Of a stretch of DNA of 64,000 bases, positions 43,803 through 52,502 are shown one piece after another. Source of the DNA: Streptomyces fungicidicus (GTDB lineage Bacteria > Actinomycetota > Actinomycetes > Streptomycetales > Streptomycetaceae); assembly GCF_003665435.1 (NCBI RefSeq), contig NZ_CP023408.1, forward strand, positions 248,001 through 312,000, in the 5' to 3' direction. Every line of letters starts with the position of its first letter. Within the stretch, counting starts at the first letter, position 1. The position numbers and the translations under genes are program-made. The notes below the pieces were generated by a model. The model was not told where the DNA came from. It ran no database searches and was given only the letters and a program-made list of their open reading frames with translations.

Positions 43803-44804
43803 ATGCGCTCGACGGTCTGCTACCACGCCGTCGACTCGCACACCGAGGGGATGCCGACCCGTGTGATCACTGGGGGTGTGGGCGTCCTCCCGGGTGCGAC
43901 GATGTTCGAGAAACGGCAGCGGTTCGTCGCGGAGCGCGACCACCTGCGCACCCTGCTCATGTGCGAACCGCGCGGGCACGCGTCGATGTCGGGGGCCGTC
44001 CTGCAGCCGCCGACCCGGCCCGACGCCGACTACGGCGTGCTCTTCATCGAGGTCTCCGGATGCCTGCCGATGTGCGGCCACGGGACCATCGGTGTCGCGA
44101 CGGTCCTGGTCGAGACCGGCATGGTCGAGGTGACCGAGCCGGAGACCCTGGTACGGCTCGACACCCCGGCGGGACTGGTCACGGCCCGGGTGCGGGTGCG
44201 CGACGGCCACGCCGAGTCGGTGACCCTGGAGAACGTCGCCTCGTACTGCCACGCCCTCGACCAGGTCGTCGACGTGCCGGGATACGGGGCGGTGCGTTAC
44301 GACATCGCCTACGGCGGCAACTTCTACGCCTTCGTCCGGACCGAGGACCTCGGCATCCCCTTCGACCGGGCGGAGAAGCAGCGGCTGCTCGACGCCGGAC
44401 TGGCCGTCATGGACGCGGTCAACAAGCAGAATCCGGTGTCCCACCCGGAGAATCCGGAGATAGACGTGTGCCACCACGTCTATCTCGAGGCCCCCGGATC
44501 GACCGCGGAGCACTCACGGCACGCCATGGCGATCCATCCGGGATGGTTCGACAGGTCGCCCTGCGGCACCGGCACCAGTGCCCGGATGGCGCAGTTGCAC
44601 GCCCGGGGCCTGCTGCCGGTCGGCCGGGACTTCGTCAACGAGTCGTTCATCGGGTCCCGGTTCGTGGGCCGTGTGAGGGGGGAGACGACGGTCGGGGGCC
44701 GTCCGGCCGTCCTGCCGTCCGTCACCGGCCGCGCCTGGATCACCGGCACCGCGCAGTACCTGCTCGATCCCACGGACCCCTACCCGGCCGGATTCACCCT
44801 CTGA
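43803..44804 (+). CDS. 4-hydroxyproline 2-epimerase (proline racemase family)
   Basis: A 333-residue two-base epimerase converting trans-4-hydroxy-L-proline to cis-4-hydroxy-D-proline. Both catalytic cysteines are present: Cys91 in MCGHGTIG and Cys254 in SPCGTGTSA. This marks an epimerase rather than the Ser/Thr-containing 3-hydroxyproline dehydratase of the same family. It is the last gene of the operon but the first step of the pathway. Confidence 0.93.
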   Translation: MRSTVCYHAVDSHTEGMPTRVITGGVGVLPGATMFEKRQRFVAERDHLRTLLMCEPRGHASMSGAVLQPPTRPDADYGVLFIEVSGCLPMCGHGTIGVATVLVETGMVEVTEPETLVRLDTPAGLVTARVRVRDGHAESVTLENVASYCHALDQVVDVPGYGAVRYDIAYGGNFYAFVRTEDLGIPFDRAEKQRLLDAGLAVMDAVNKQNPVSHPENPEIDVCHHVYLEAPGSTAEHSRHAMAIHPGWFDRSPCGTGTSARMAQLHARGLLPVGRDFVNESFIGSRFVGRVRGETTVGGRPAVLPSVTGRAWITGTAQYLLDPTDPYPAGFTL

Positions 44805-44811
44805 GCGGTCG

Positions 44812-44835
44812 GCCCGGGGCGGCGCCGCCCCGGGC
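44812..44835 (+). terminator. 24-bp palindromic terminator of the hydroxyproline operon
   Basis: A perfect palindrome with arms GCCCGGGGCGGC and GCCGCCCCGGGC starts seven bases after the epimerase stop. It is all G and C and lies between converging genes, so it may work in both directions. Confidence 0.65.
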
Positions 44836-44927
44836 TCGGTTCCGGCCGTGCTCGCGACGGGACTTGGCCGTGCGGCGGGAGAACTGCCCGGCCGGCGGCA
44901 GAGGAGAACGAGGAGCGGCCGGAAGTC

Positions 44928-45635
44928 CTACCGGCCGCCGAGCCGGAGAGCCGGCTCCCGCTCCGCGGCGTCCGCCCGGCCGTCCGCCCACAGGCTGCGG
45001 ACGTGCGCGAGATGGCGGCGCATGCACTCCTCGGCCTCGCGGATCCGGCCGGCCACCATCAGATCCAGCAGTTCGACGTGCTCCTGCGCGGAAGCGACCA
45101 GCCGCCCCGCCTCGTTGAGGCTGCCCAGCCCGAACAGACGGGAACGCTTGCGCAGGTCGGACACCACCTCGACGAGATGCCGGTTGCCCGCCAGGGCCAG
45201 CAGTTCGAGATGGAACCGGTGATCGGCCTCGAGGTACTTGAGGACGTCGTGCTCCTGGGCCGCGGTGACGATCCGCTGCGCCAGCGGACGCAGGGACTCC
45301 AGCTGTTGGACGGCTGCCGTGGCGGCGACGCGTCCCACCGTGGGGACCTCGATCAGGGTGCGGATCTCGGTGAACTCGTCGAGGTCCTGCTCCGTCATCT
45401 CCGTGACGCGGAAGCCCTTGTTGCGCACGGCTTCGACCAGTCCCTCCCTGGCCAGGTCGAGCATGGCCTCGCGCACCGGGGTGGCGGAGACGCCGAGTTC
45501 GGCCGCCAGGGTGGGCGCGGAGTAGACGACACCCGGACGGAGCTCGCCCGCGATGAGTGCGGCCCGGAGCGCGTCGGCGACCTGGTCGCGCAGATGGGTC
45601 TGGACGGAGATCGCCCGGGATTTGAGATGAGACAT
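44928..45635 (-). CDS. GntR-family (FCD) regulator of the hydroxyproline operon
   Basis: A 235-residue FadR-type regulator. The winged helix spans about 20-80 (YSAPTLAAELGVSATPVREAMLDLAREGLVEAV). The FCD domain has metal-site histidines in EADHRFHLELLALAGN and QEHVELLDLM. It converges on the hydroxyproline operon, and an element shared by its own promoter and the operon promoter supports direct control. The inducer may be hydroxyproline or a product of it. Confidence 0.9.
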   Translation of the reverse strand: MSHLKSRAISVQTHLRDQVADALRAALIAGELRPGVVYSAPTLAAELGVSATPVREAMLDLAREGLVEAVRNKGFRVTEMTEQDLDEFTEIRTLIEVPTVGRVAATAAVQQLESLRPLAQRIVTAAQEHDVLKYLEADHRFHLELLALAGNRHLVEVVSDLRKRSRLFGLGSLNEAGRLVASAQEHVELLDLMVAGRIREAEECMRRHLAHVRSLWADGRADAAEREPALRLGGR

Positions 45636-45674
45636 CCGTGCTCCCGCGTCCGACCAGCCGATGACCTCCCACCA

Positions 45675-45690
45675 TACAATGTCACGTTGT
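45675..45690. promoter_or_regulatory. Operator-like element before the GntR gene
   Basis: ACAATGTCACGTTGT (45676-45690) is a near-palindrome about 40 bases upstream of the GntR start. Read on the minus strand it contains GTGACATTGTA, matching GTGACATTGCA at 40009-40019 in ten of eleven bases. Confidence 0.6.
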
Positions 45691-45756
45691 CCCGGTGGAC
45701 CGGGGATGTTCCCCTGCCTGCCGCGGCGGCACGGCCGTTGTGCGGCTGGGCCGCCC

Positions 45757-46002
45757 TCACGGAGTGTGGCCGACCCGGTCCTCGGCGCGGAGGTGGTTCG
45801 TCACGTCGACGACTCCGTCGACGCTCTCGGACAGGCGTACCGCGACGGGGATCAGGTCCGCCCGGGGCAGGGTGCCGCTGAGCGTCACCCGTCCGTCGGT
45901 GACCTGCACGGTGACGGCGCCGGGAGCCAGTCCGAGGGTCCGGGACAGGACGTCCGTCGTGATCTCCTCGCCGATCGTGAAGTCCCGCCGCACGAAGCGG
46001 GC
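45757..46002 (-). pseudogene. C-terminal remnant of a CBS-BON (Hrp1-like) protein
   Basis: About 81 codons encode an intact BON domain (DFTIGEEITTDVLSRTLG; VTVQVTDGRVTLSGTL; AVRLSESVDGVVDVTNHL) that ends at a normal stop. In dormancy-associated proteins of Streptomyces this domain normally follows two CBS domains. Here no CBS part is present: directly upstream, in another frame, is an ATPase fragment. No start codon or ribosome site fits a free-standing BON protein, so I call it a remnant. Confidence 0.65.
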
Positions 46003-46013
46003 GACTCGCCCGT

Positions 46014-46283
46014 ATAGAGAGCGAGTTCGTCGTCCAGACGATGCAGGGACTCGGCCCTGGCCGCCTGGTGCGCGCCGAAGCAGAAGCCGTCCAGGGCTCC
46101 GGTGAGTGCTTCCAGGAGGAACGACTTGCCCTGTCGCAACCGCCCCGACACCACACCGAGGCCCGGTCCGGGACGGGTGTCGCACGCGAACGCGACGAGC
46201 GCCTCCCACTCGGCGTCACGGTCGAAGACCACCGGCGGCTTCGCGGGACGGGGAACGTCGGACGGTGCCACGGCTGCTCCCAT
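46014..46283 (-). pseudogene. N-terminal fragment of an AAA/archaeal-type ATPase
   Basis: About 90 codons from ATG 46283 match the start of a large ATP-binding protein: FDRDAEWEALVAFACD, the Walker A loop SGRLRQGKSFLLEAL at about 46-60, and AARAESLHRLDDELALY. Full-length relatives are several hundred residues. After residue ~90 the frame becomes an arginine/serine-rich shadow of the BON fragment and stops at 45885. A deletion that joined two genes explains both fragments. Confidence 0.65.
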
Positions 46284-46397
46284 CGGTCGGCAGCACTCCT
46301 GTCACCAGTACAACCCCGATACGGGGGCGCCGCGACACACGCGGCGGACCGGCCCGGCCACCACGCCGGGGCTGTCCCGCTTCCCCGCCGCCGGGCG

Positions 46398-46607
46398 CTA
46401 CAGGTGCTGGGCGAGCAGGAGTTCGTGCGCGAGCCGCGCGCACCGTGCCGTCTCCTCGGGAGGCACGTCCTTCGACGGGACGTCCTCGAGACCGCGGGCG
46501 AGTACCCGGACGGCCTCGGCCAGGGTCGCCACCTGCGCCTCCAGACGGTCCAGCCGGGCGTCCGGACCGACCGCGCCGCGTGCTTCCTCGGGTGGGTTCT
46601 GCGTCAT
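46398..46607 (-). CDS. Small coiled-coil hypothetical protein
   Basis: A 69-residue protein with a heptad-like helix (ARLDRLEAQVATLAEAVRVLARGL). AGGAG lies four bases before ATG 46607. Helix-rich composition and base bias support coding. No family is recognised. It sits upstream of the ATPase remnant on the same strand. Confidence 0.6.
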   Translation of the reverse strand: MTQNPPEEARGAVGPDARLDRLEAQVATLAEAVRVLARGLEDVPSKDVPPEETARCARLAHELLLAQHL

Positions 46608-46739
46608 GTCGCTCCTGCCCTCCGCGCCGGGTTGCGGGTCCGCTCCGGCAGCGCCCGCCTGCGGGGCACCCCTATGAGCCAGTAAACAACGGCCGGCCGG
46701 AGCCCGCAGGACGGCGCGGACGCGGCCGGGCGCCGCAGG

Positions 46740-47456
46740 TCAGCCGTCCGCGTCCGGGGATTCCGGCCGGGCCTCCCCGCCGACCCGGCCGCGCAGGTTG
46801 TGGAACTGGCGGATCTGCATGACGGCGTGCGCCGGTTCCCCCAGCAGCACGCCGAACGGACGGGTGAGCCACCGGGGCCGCCCCCGGCCGCGGGTGCGGA
46901 CCACGAGCCGCGTGCCGCCCCGCGGGGCGGGCCGCAGGTGGAAGCCCCAGATCCCCGTCATGTACGCCCGGGGCAGCGGATCCCGGCCCGGGACGAAGGA
47001 GCGGCCCGAGGCCAGGTCCAGGTCCGAGCGCAGCACCAGGGTCCGCTGCGGCTCCAGGAGGGCCACCGTGAACCAGGACCGGCCGTCCGGGGTCGCGGTC
47101 AGCCGTTGCCCGGCCGTCAGGTGCTGCCACTCCGGCACGACGCGGTCCGCGCTGGGGATGCCGTACCGGTCCAGGCGGTCCCAGCTGTACCAGCCCGCGC
47201 GGTCGTACCCCATCTGGACCAGCCACGGCCAGACCTTTCCGGGCGGCGCGGGAAGCGTCGTCGCCATGACCGACGAACCGTTGGCCACGGGGAAGAGCTC
47301 GTCGCCGGGAAAGGCACGGCCGATCTCGTCCCCGGTCGCGCCCCAGGTCAGCAGCCGCGGCCGGATCCACAGCGCGTACGGCCCCGCAGCGGCGCAGACC
47401 GCGCCCGGCGCGAGGAGGCGGACCACCGGCCGCCGCCGGCTCTGCTTCGTGGACAT
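46740..47456 (-). CDS. SRPBCC-like membrane-associated protein
   Basis: A 238-residue protein. A hydrophobic N-terminal segment (VVRLLAPGAVCAAAGPYALW) is followed by a START/SRPBCC-type domain: PPGKVWPWLVQMGYDRAGWYSWDRLDRYG, then GRSWFTVALLEPQRTLVL and GTRLVVRTRGRG. The role is unknown. ATG at 47456 has GGGAGG five bases upstream. It diverges from the universal-stress genes, sharing a 183-base promoter region that carries a DosR-like box. Confidence 0.8.
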   Translation of the reverse strand: MSTKQSRRRPVVRLLAPGAVCAAAGPYALWIRPRLLTWGATGDEIGRAFPGDELFPVANGSSVMATTLPAPPGKVWPWLVQMGYDRAGWYSWDRLDRYGIPSADRVVPEWQHLTAGQRLTATPDGRSWFTVALLEPQRTLVLRSDLDLASGRSFVPGRDPLPRAYMTGIWGFHLRPAPRGGTRLVVRTRGRGRPRWLTRPFGVLLGEPAHAVMQIRQFHNLRGRVGGEARPESPDADG

Positions 47457-47541
47457 CGGGTCCTCCCGTCCTCCCCGCCTCCATGCTGCCCCGGGCGGGC
47501 AGCCCCGGCAGCTCGTACGGCGGCCGCGGCGGCCGGTCATG

Positions 47542-47555
47542 GGGCCCTTCGGCCC
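47542..47555. promoter_or_regulatory. DosR/DevR-like box upstream of the first universal stress gene
   Basis: GGGCCCTTCGGCCC, lying 85 bases before the usp start, fits the mycobacterial DosR box pattern GGGNC-N4-GNCCC. It differs at one position from the reverse strand of the box at 57753-57766. It also lies 86 bases before the start of the leftward SRPBCC gene, so it could serve both. The regulator is not in this window. Confidence 0.6.
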
Positions 47556-47639
47556 ACGGCCGGGGACCTGCGGTCTCTGCACGCCGACCCCCACCGTCGG
47601 CATCCTGGTACCGAGACCCCGACGCAGGAGGTGGATGTC

Positions 47640-48539
47640 ATGTCCCGCACCATCACGGTGGGCTTCGACGGCTCGCTGGAGAGCCGTGCCGCCGCCGAGT
47701 GGGCGGCCCGCGAGGCGACGCTGCGCGGTGCGCGGCTGCTGCTGGTGCACGTCTGGGAAGGCGTCCCGGAGTTCATGGCCGAGACGCTGGGCGCGGACGC
47801 GCTCCGGCACAAGGGCGAGCGCCTTCCGCGCGAGGCGGCCGCGGGGCTCCGGGGCCGCCACCCCGGTCTGGACGTGGCCGTGGAACAGACGTCCGGGCAC
47901 CCCATGGACGTGCTCCCGAGGATGGCGGAGGACGCCGGGATGCTGGTCCTCGGCTCCCGCGGACTGAGCGGAGTCGGCGGGTTCCTCGTCGGGTCCGTGG
48001 GCATGGTGGTGATCACCCGTACGGAGACACCCGTGGTGCTCGTGCGCTCCGGCGGGCACGCGGAGGGCGAGTACGAGAAGCAGCCGGCGGGCGCGCCCCC
48101 CTCGCCCGGCGCGTACCGGCCCGTCGTCCTCGGCCTGGACACCGACCACCCGCACGACTCGGTGATCTCGTTCGCCTTCGAGGAGGCGGCCCGCCGGGGC
48201 ACCGCGCTGAAGGCCGTGCACGGCTGGAAGCTGCCGCCGTACTACGCCTACGCCCTGCCCGCGGACCCCCGGCTCGGCTCCGAACTGCACGGCCAGCAGG
48301 CCGCCGCCCTCGCCGAGACCCTGCTCCCGTGGCGGAAGAAGTACCCCGAGGTCGAGGTGATCGAGGAGTCCCGCTCCGGCAGCCCGGCCGACCGGGTGAT
48401 CGACGCCTCCCGCGAGGCCTCGCTGGTGGTCGTCGGCCGCCGGATCCGCCGGGGCCCGCTCGGCGCCCGGATCGGCACCGTCACCCACGCCGTGCTGCAC
48501 CACGCCACCGCCCCCGTCGCCGTCGTCGCCCACGACTGA
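47640..48539 (+). CDS. Universal stress protein, two tandem Usp domains (first of pair)
   Basis: A 299-residue protein of the Rv2005c/Rv2623 type. The first domain has the ATP-binding signature GSRGLSGVGGFLVGS (about 105-119). In the second the loop reads GRRIRRGPLGARIGT and lacks one glycine, so nucleotide binding may be limited to domain 1. ATG at 47640 has AGGAGG eight bases upstream. A second usp gene follows after 28 bases. Confidence 0.93.
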   Translation: MSRTITVGFDGSLESRAAAEWAAREATLRGARLLLVHVWEGVPEFMAETLGADALRHKGERLPREAAAGLRGRHPGLDVAVEQTSGHPMDVLPRMAEDAGMLVLGSRGLSGVGGFLVGSVGMVVITRTETPVVLVRSGGHAEGEYEKQPAGAPPSPGAYRPVVLGLDTDHPHDSVISFAFEEAARRGTALKAVHGWKLPPYYAYALPADPRLGSELHGQQAAALAETLLPWRKKYPEVEVIEESRSGSPADRVIDASREASLVVVGRRIRRGPLGARIGTVTHAVLHHATAPVAVVAHD

Positions 48540-48567
48540 ACGCACCGCACGAGAGGAGTGAGGGACC

Positions 48568-49476
48568 GTGGACGCAGCGGCCGCACGGGACGCCGACGAC
48601 AGGCCACTGGTGGTGGGCGTGGACGGCTCCGAGCCGAGCATGCGCGCCGTCGACTGGGCGGCCGACGAGGCAGAACTGCGCCAGGTGCCCCTGCGGGTGG
48701 TGTACGCCTGCCTCTGGGACCGGTACGAGGGGGCCGCGCTCGCCCGGGACGCCGGCCGTCCCGCCGGTCCGCCGTCGCCGCGGGAGATCGCGGACGCCGG
48801 CGCCCGGCGTGCCCGCGACCGCCACCCCGCCCTCCGGGTGAGCGCCGAGGTGGTGCCGGAGGAACCGGAGTACGTCCTGGTGCGCGCGGGCCGCGACGCC
48901 GCCGCGCTGGTCGTGGGCACCCGGGGCCGCAGTGGTGTCGCCGAGATGCTGCTCGGCTCCGTCAGCCTGACCGTCGCCGCCCGGGCCGACTGCCCGGTGA
49001 TCGTGCTGCGCGGCAGCCACGACAACCAGGCCACCCCGCCGGTGCGCGGCCGGGTCGTGGTGGGCGTCGGCGCGGACGCCGGGGATCCGGTGGCCGTGCG
49101 CTTCGCCGTCGCGGAGGCGCGGCGCCGCGGCGTGCCCCTGGAGGCCGTACGGGCCTGGCGGTCCCCCGCGCGGGAGAACACCGACCATCCCCTGATGACC
49201 GGTGAGCCCGCCCGCCTGCACGAGGAACGCGCGGCGGAACAGCTCGAGACGGCGCTGCGGGACGTCCCGGAGGACCTGCGGGTGTACCGGCGCACCGTCG
49301 AGGGGTACGCCCGCCGGGTCCTGCTGGACGCCTCGTACCGCGCCGACCTGCTGGTCGTCGGCGCCCGGCGCCGGGAGGGACACCTCGGGCTCCAGCTCGG
49401 CCGGGTCGCTCACGGGGTGCTCCACCACTCCGCCTGCCCGGTCGTCGTGGTGCCGCACCGGGAGGACGACGCCTGA
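48568..49476 (+). CDS. Universal stress protein, two tandem Usp domains (second of pair)
   Basis: A 302-residue tandem-Usp protein. Domain 1 carries GTRGRSGVAEMLLGS (complete ATP loop) and domain 2 the altered GARRREGHLGLQLGR. GTG at 48568 follows GAGGAG. It is cotranscribed with the preceding usp. Mycobacterial relatives are induced by hypoxia through DosR. Confidence 0.93.
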   Translation: MDAAAARDADDRPLVVGVDGSEPSMRAVDWAADEAELRQVPLRVVYACLWDRYEGAALARDAGRPAGPPSPREIADAGARRARDRHPALRVSAEVVPEEPEYVLVRAGRDAAALVVGTRGRSGVAEMLLGSVSLTVAARADCPVIVLRGSHDNQATPPVRGRVVVGVGADAGDPVAVRFAVAEARRRGVPLEAVRAWRSPARENTDHPLMTGEPARLHEERAAEQLETALRDVPEDLRVYRRTVEGYARRVLLDASYRADLLVVGARRREGHLGLQLGRVAHGVLHHSACPVVVVPHREDDA

Positions 49477-49521
49477 CCGGCACGGATTGTGGCGTCACGG
49501 CACTGCCGCCACGATGAAGAC

Positions 49522-49659
49522 ATGGCTGTCACGCGTTCCGCCGGCCGTTGCGACGCCTTCCGGGCCCTCTCCGAACGGCGCGGGAAAGCCGGCGAACGGC
49601 TGATCGGGCGTCCCGCCCGGGCCCGGCGAGTCACGGCGGTCCGCGTGGCCGGCTCGTGA
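49522..49659 (+). CDS. Possible 45-residue basic leader peptide before the ATPase
   Basis: An open frame from ATG 49522 ends in TGA at 49657-49659 and overlaps the GTG of the ATPase gene (GTGA). It encodes an arginine-rich peptide (MAVTRSAGRCDAFRALSERR...). The four-base overlap is the same coupling used through this operon, and the ATPase GTG has no good ribosome site of its own. An inverted repeat GTGGCG/CGCCAC lies just before it. It could be a translational leader or chance. Confidence 0.35.
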   Translation: MAVTRSAGRCDAFRALSERRGKAGERLIGRPARARRVTAVRVAGS

Positions 49660-52502
49660 CGGAGAAGGAGACCCGGCGTCCCGTGGCGGGCACCGGGACT
49701 CCCGTACGGGCCCCGGCGGACGGCCCCGGCGGACCGGCGGCCCCCTCCACCGTGGACGCCCCCGCCGTCCAGGCGCTGCCCGCCGGCGAGGTGTTCGCGG
49801 CGCTGCGCACCTCGCCGCGCGGACTGGCCCCGGCGGACGCCGCGGCGCTGCTGGCCGGCGTGGGCCCCAACGAACTCCCGGCGGCCCGCCGCAGGGGGCG
49901 GTGGCGGGAGCTGGCCGGCCAGTTCACCGATCTGTTCGCCGTCGTCCTGCTGGTCGCCTCCGCCATCACCTTCCTGGCGTACGGACTGCAGGACCCCCGG
50001 GACGCCGGCACCCTGCAACTCGCCGTCGCCATCCTGTGCGTGGTGGTGCTGAACGCCGCCATCGGCTTCGCCCAGGAGTACTCCGCCGAGCGCACGGCCG
50101 AGTCGCTGCAGGCGATGGTCAGACACACCTGCCGGGTGCTGCGCGACGGGGAGAGACGCGAGGTGCCCTCGCGGGAGGTGGTCCCCGGGGACGTGGTCGT
50201 CCTGGAGGCCGGGGACGCGGTGCCCGCCGACTGCCGGCTGGTGGAGGCGCACGAGGTCTCCGTCAACAACGCCGCGCTGACCGGGGAGAGCGACGCCGTC
50301 GGCCGTACCGCCCACCCGGTGGCCGCGGGACCGGTCCTCCAGGCCCGCAACTGCGCGTTCATGGGCACCGACGTGGTGGCCGGTTCGGCGAAGGCGGTGG
50401 TGTTCGCCACCGGTACGGCCACCGAGTTCGGCAGGATCTTCCGGCTGACCGCCGCGGCGCCCGGCCGGCGCACCCCGCTGCAGCGCCAGGTCGCCGTGAT
50501 GGCCCGCAGGGTCGCGGGGACGGCGCTGGCGATCGGCGCGCTGCTGTTCCTGGTACGGCTGCCGACCGGACAGCCGTTCGTCGAGACCTTCGTCTTCGCC
50601 CTCGGCGTCATGGTCGCGCTCGTCCCCGAGGGCCTGCCCGCGACCCTGTCGGTGTCCCTGGCGATCGGCGTGCGGCGCATGGCCCGGCGGCACGCCCTGG
50701 TCAAGCGGCTGCTGGCGGTGGAGGCGCTGGGATCCACCACCGTGGTGTGCACGGACAAGACCGGCACCCTCACCCGGGCCGAGATGACCGTCGTACGGGT
50801 GTGGGCGGGCGGGACGGAGCACGCCGTGACCGGGGTGGGCTACGCGCCCGACGGCGAGGTCGCCGACCCGGAACCGGTGCGCGCACTGCTGCGCGCCGCC
50901 GCCCTGTGCTGCGACGCCCGGCTCGTGCCGCCCCCGGACGGGGCGGGCTGGCGGGTGCTCGGCGACACCACCGAGGGGGCGCTGCTGGTCGCCGCTGCGA
51001 AGGCGGGGCTCGACCCGGCCGCCGAGGAGGCCGCCGCGCCGCGCGTCGCGGAGCACCCCTTCGACTCCGGCCGCAAGCTCATGAGCACCGTGCACCGGGA
51101 AACCGGCGGCTACCGCGTGTACGTCAAGGGCGCGCCGCAGGAACTCCTCGACCGCTGCGTCGCCGCCGACCGGGCGGGGGAGCGCCGCCCGCTGACCGAC
51201 GCGCTGCGGGCCGAGGCCGTCGCCGCGAACGACGCGATGGCCTCCCGCGGACTGCGGGTGCTGGCGGTGGCCCGACGGTCCGCGCCCGGCCCCCGCCCCG
51301 GCCGGGAGACGGCCGAGTCGGAGCTGACCCTGCTGGGGCTCGTCGGGATGACCGACCCGCCGCGGCCCGAGGTCAGCGACGCGGTCGCCGCCTGCCGGCG
51401 GGCCCGCATCCGGATCGTGATGGTCACCGGGGACCACCCGCTGACCGCCGAGGCCGTCGCCCGCAGGGTCGGCATCGTCACCGGCCCCGCGCCCGCCGTG
51501 GTGACCGGCGCCGCGTTCGAGGCGCTGGACGACGCCGGACTGGACGCGCTGCTCGACCGGCCGGAGGAACTGCTGCTGTGCCGGGTCAGCCCCGAGGACA
51601 AGATGCGGGTCGTGGGCGCCCTGCACCGGCGCGGCGAGGTGGTCGCCGTCACCGGCGACGGCGCCAACGACGCCCCGGCCCTCAAACACGCCGACATCGG
51701 CGTGGCGATGGGCGCCTCCGGCACCGACGTCGCCCGCGAAGCCGCCCTGATGGTGCTGCTCGACGACTCGTTCGCGTCGATCGCCGCCGCGGTGCGGCTG
51801 GGCCGGTCGGTCTACCAGAACATCCGCAAGTTCCTGATCTACCTCTTCAGCCACAACATCGCCGAACTCGTCCCGATCCTCGCGGCGACCTTCGCCGGCT
51901 TCCCGCTGGTGCCCATCAGCGCCGTGCAGATCCTCGCCATCGACCTCGGTTCGGACGTGCTGCCCGCGCTGGCGCTGGGCGCCGAGCCGCCCGAACCCGA
52001 CGTCATGGACCGCCCGCCCCGGTCACGGAAGGAACAGCTGTTCTCCCGCGCCGTCATGGGCCGCATCCTCTTCCTGGGCGGCATCCAGGCCGCCGGCGTG
52101 ACCGCGGTCTTCTTCTGGCACATCCACGCCTCCGGGATCCCGTACTCCCGGTTCACCGAGGACGACACCGTCTACCGGGAGGGGATCACGATGGTGCAGG
52201 CCGGAATCGTGGTCAGCCAGTTCTTCAACGCCCTCGCCGTGCGCACCGAACGGCAGAGCCTGTTCAGCGCGGGCCCCCTGTCCAATCCCTGGCTGCTCGC
52301 CGCCGGCTGCTCCGGCGTCGCCGTCATGGCGGCCATCAGCTATCTGCCCCCGCTCCAGGCGCTCTTCAACACCGCCCCGCTGGCCCCCGGCGACTGGGCC
52401 GTGCTCGCCGGCCTCGGCGTGCTGCTGCTGGCCGCCGAGGAGCTCAGGAAGGCCTGGCTGCGGCGCCGGGGCCGCACGGACCGGAAAGGAGGCACGCGAT
52501 GA
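49656..52502 (+). CDS. P-type cation-transporting ATPase (P2-type, CtpF-like)
   Basis: A 948-residue membrane cation pump. The N-terminal cation-ATPase domain is LPAGEVFAALRTSPRGL. The actuator motif is TGES (209-212), the phosphorylated aspartate is Asp367 in CTDKTGT, and the hinge GDGANDAP is at about 667. Membrane-helix motifs are PEGLPATLS (M4), FLIYLFSHNIAELVP (M5) and LAIDLGSDVLPALALG (M6), which point to a Ca2+- or Na+/K+-like P2 pump rather than a heavy-metal pump. CtpF (Rv1997) of the DosR regulon is the nearest concept. It overlaps the following TrkA-like gene by four bases. Confidence 0.93.
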   Translation: MTEKETRRPVAGTGTPVRAPADGPGGPAAPSTVDAPAVQALPAGEVFAALRTSPRGLAPADAAALLAGVGPNELPAARRRGRWRELAGQFTDLFAVVLLVASAITFLAYGLQDPRDAGTLQLAVAILCVVVLNAAIGFAQEYSAERTAESLQAMVRHTCRVLRDGERREVPSREVVPGDVVVLEAGDAVPADCRLVEAHEVSVNNAALTGESDAVGRTAHPVAAGPVLQARNCAFMGTDVVAGSAKAVVFATGTATEFGRIFRLTAAAPGRRTPLQRQVAVMARRVAGTALAIGALLFLVRLPTGQPFVETFVFALGVMVALVPEGLPATLSVSLAIGVRRMARRHALVKRLLAVEALGSTTVVCTDKTGTLTRAEMTVVRVWAGGTEHAVTGVGYAPDGEVADPEPVRALLRAAALCCDARLVPPPDGAGWRVLGDTTEGALLVAAAKAGLDPAAEEAAAPRVAEHPFDSGRKLMSTVHRETGGYRVYVKGAPQELLDRCVAADRAGERRPLTDALRAEAVAANDAMASRGLRVLAVARRSAPGPRPGRETAESELTLLGLVGMTDPPRPEVSDAVAACRRARIRIVMVTGDHPLTAEAVARRVGIVTGPAPAVVTGAAFEALDDAGLDALLDRPEELLLCRVSPEDKMRVVGALHRRGEVVAVTGDGANDAPALKHADIGVAMGASGTDVAREAALMVLLDDSFASIAAAVRLGRSVYQNIRKFLIYLFSHNIAELVPILAATFAGFPLVPISAVQILAIDLGSDVLPALALGAEPPEPDVMDRPPRSRKEQLFSRAVMGRILFLGGIQAAGVTAVFFWHIHASGIPYSRFTEDDTVYREGITMVQAGIVVSQFFNALAVRTERQSLFSAGPLSNPWLLAAGCSGVAVMAAISYLPPLQALFNTAPLAPGDWAVLAGLGVLLLAAEELRKAWLRRRGRTDRKGGTR

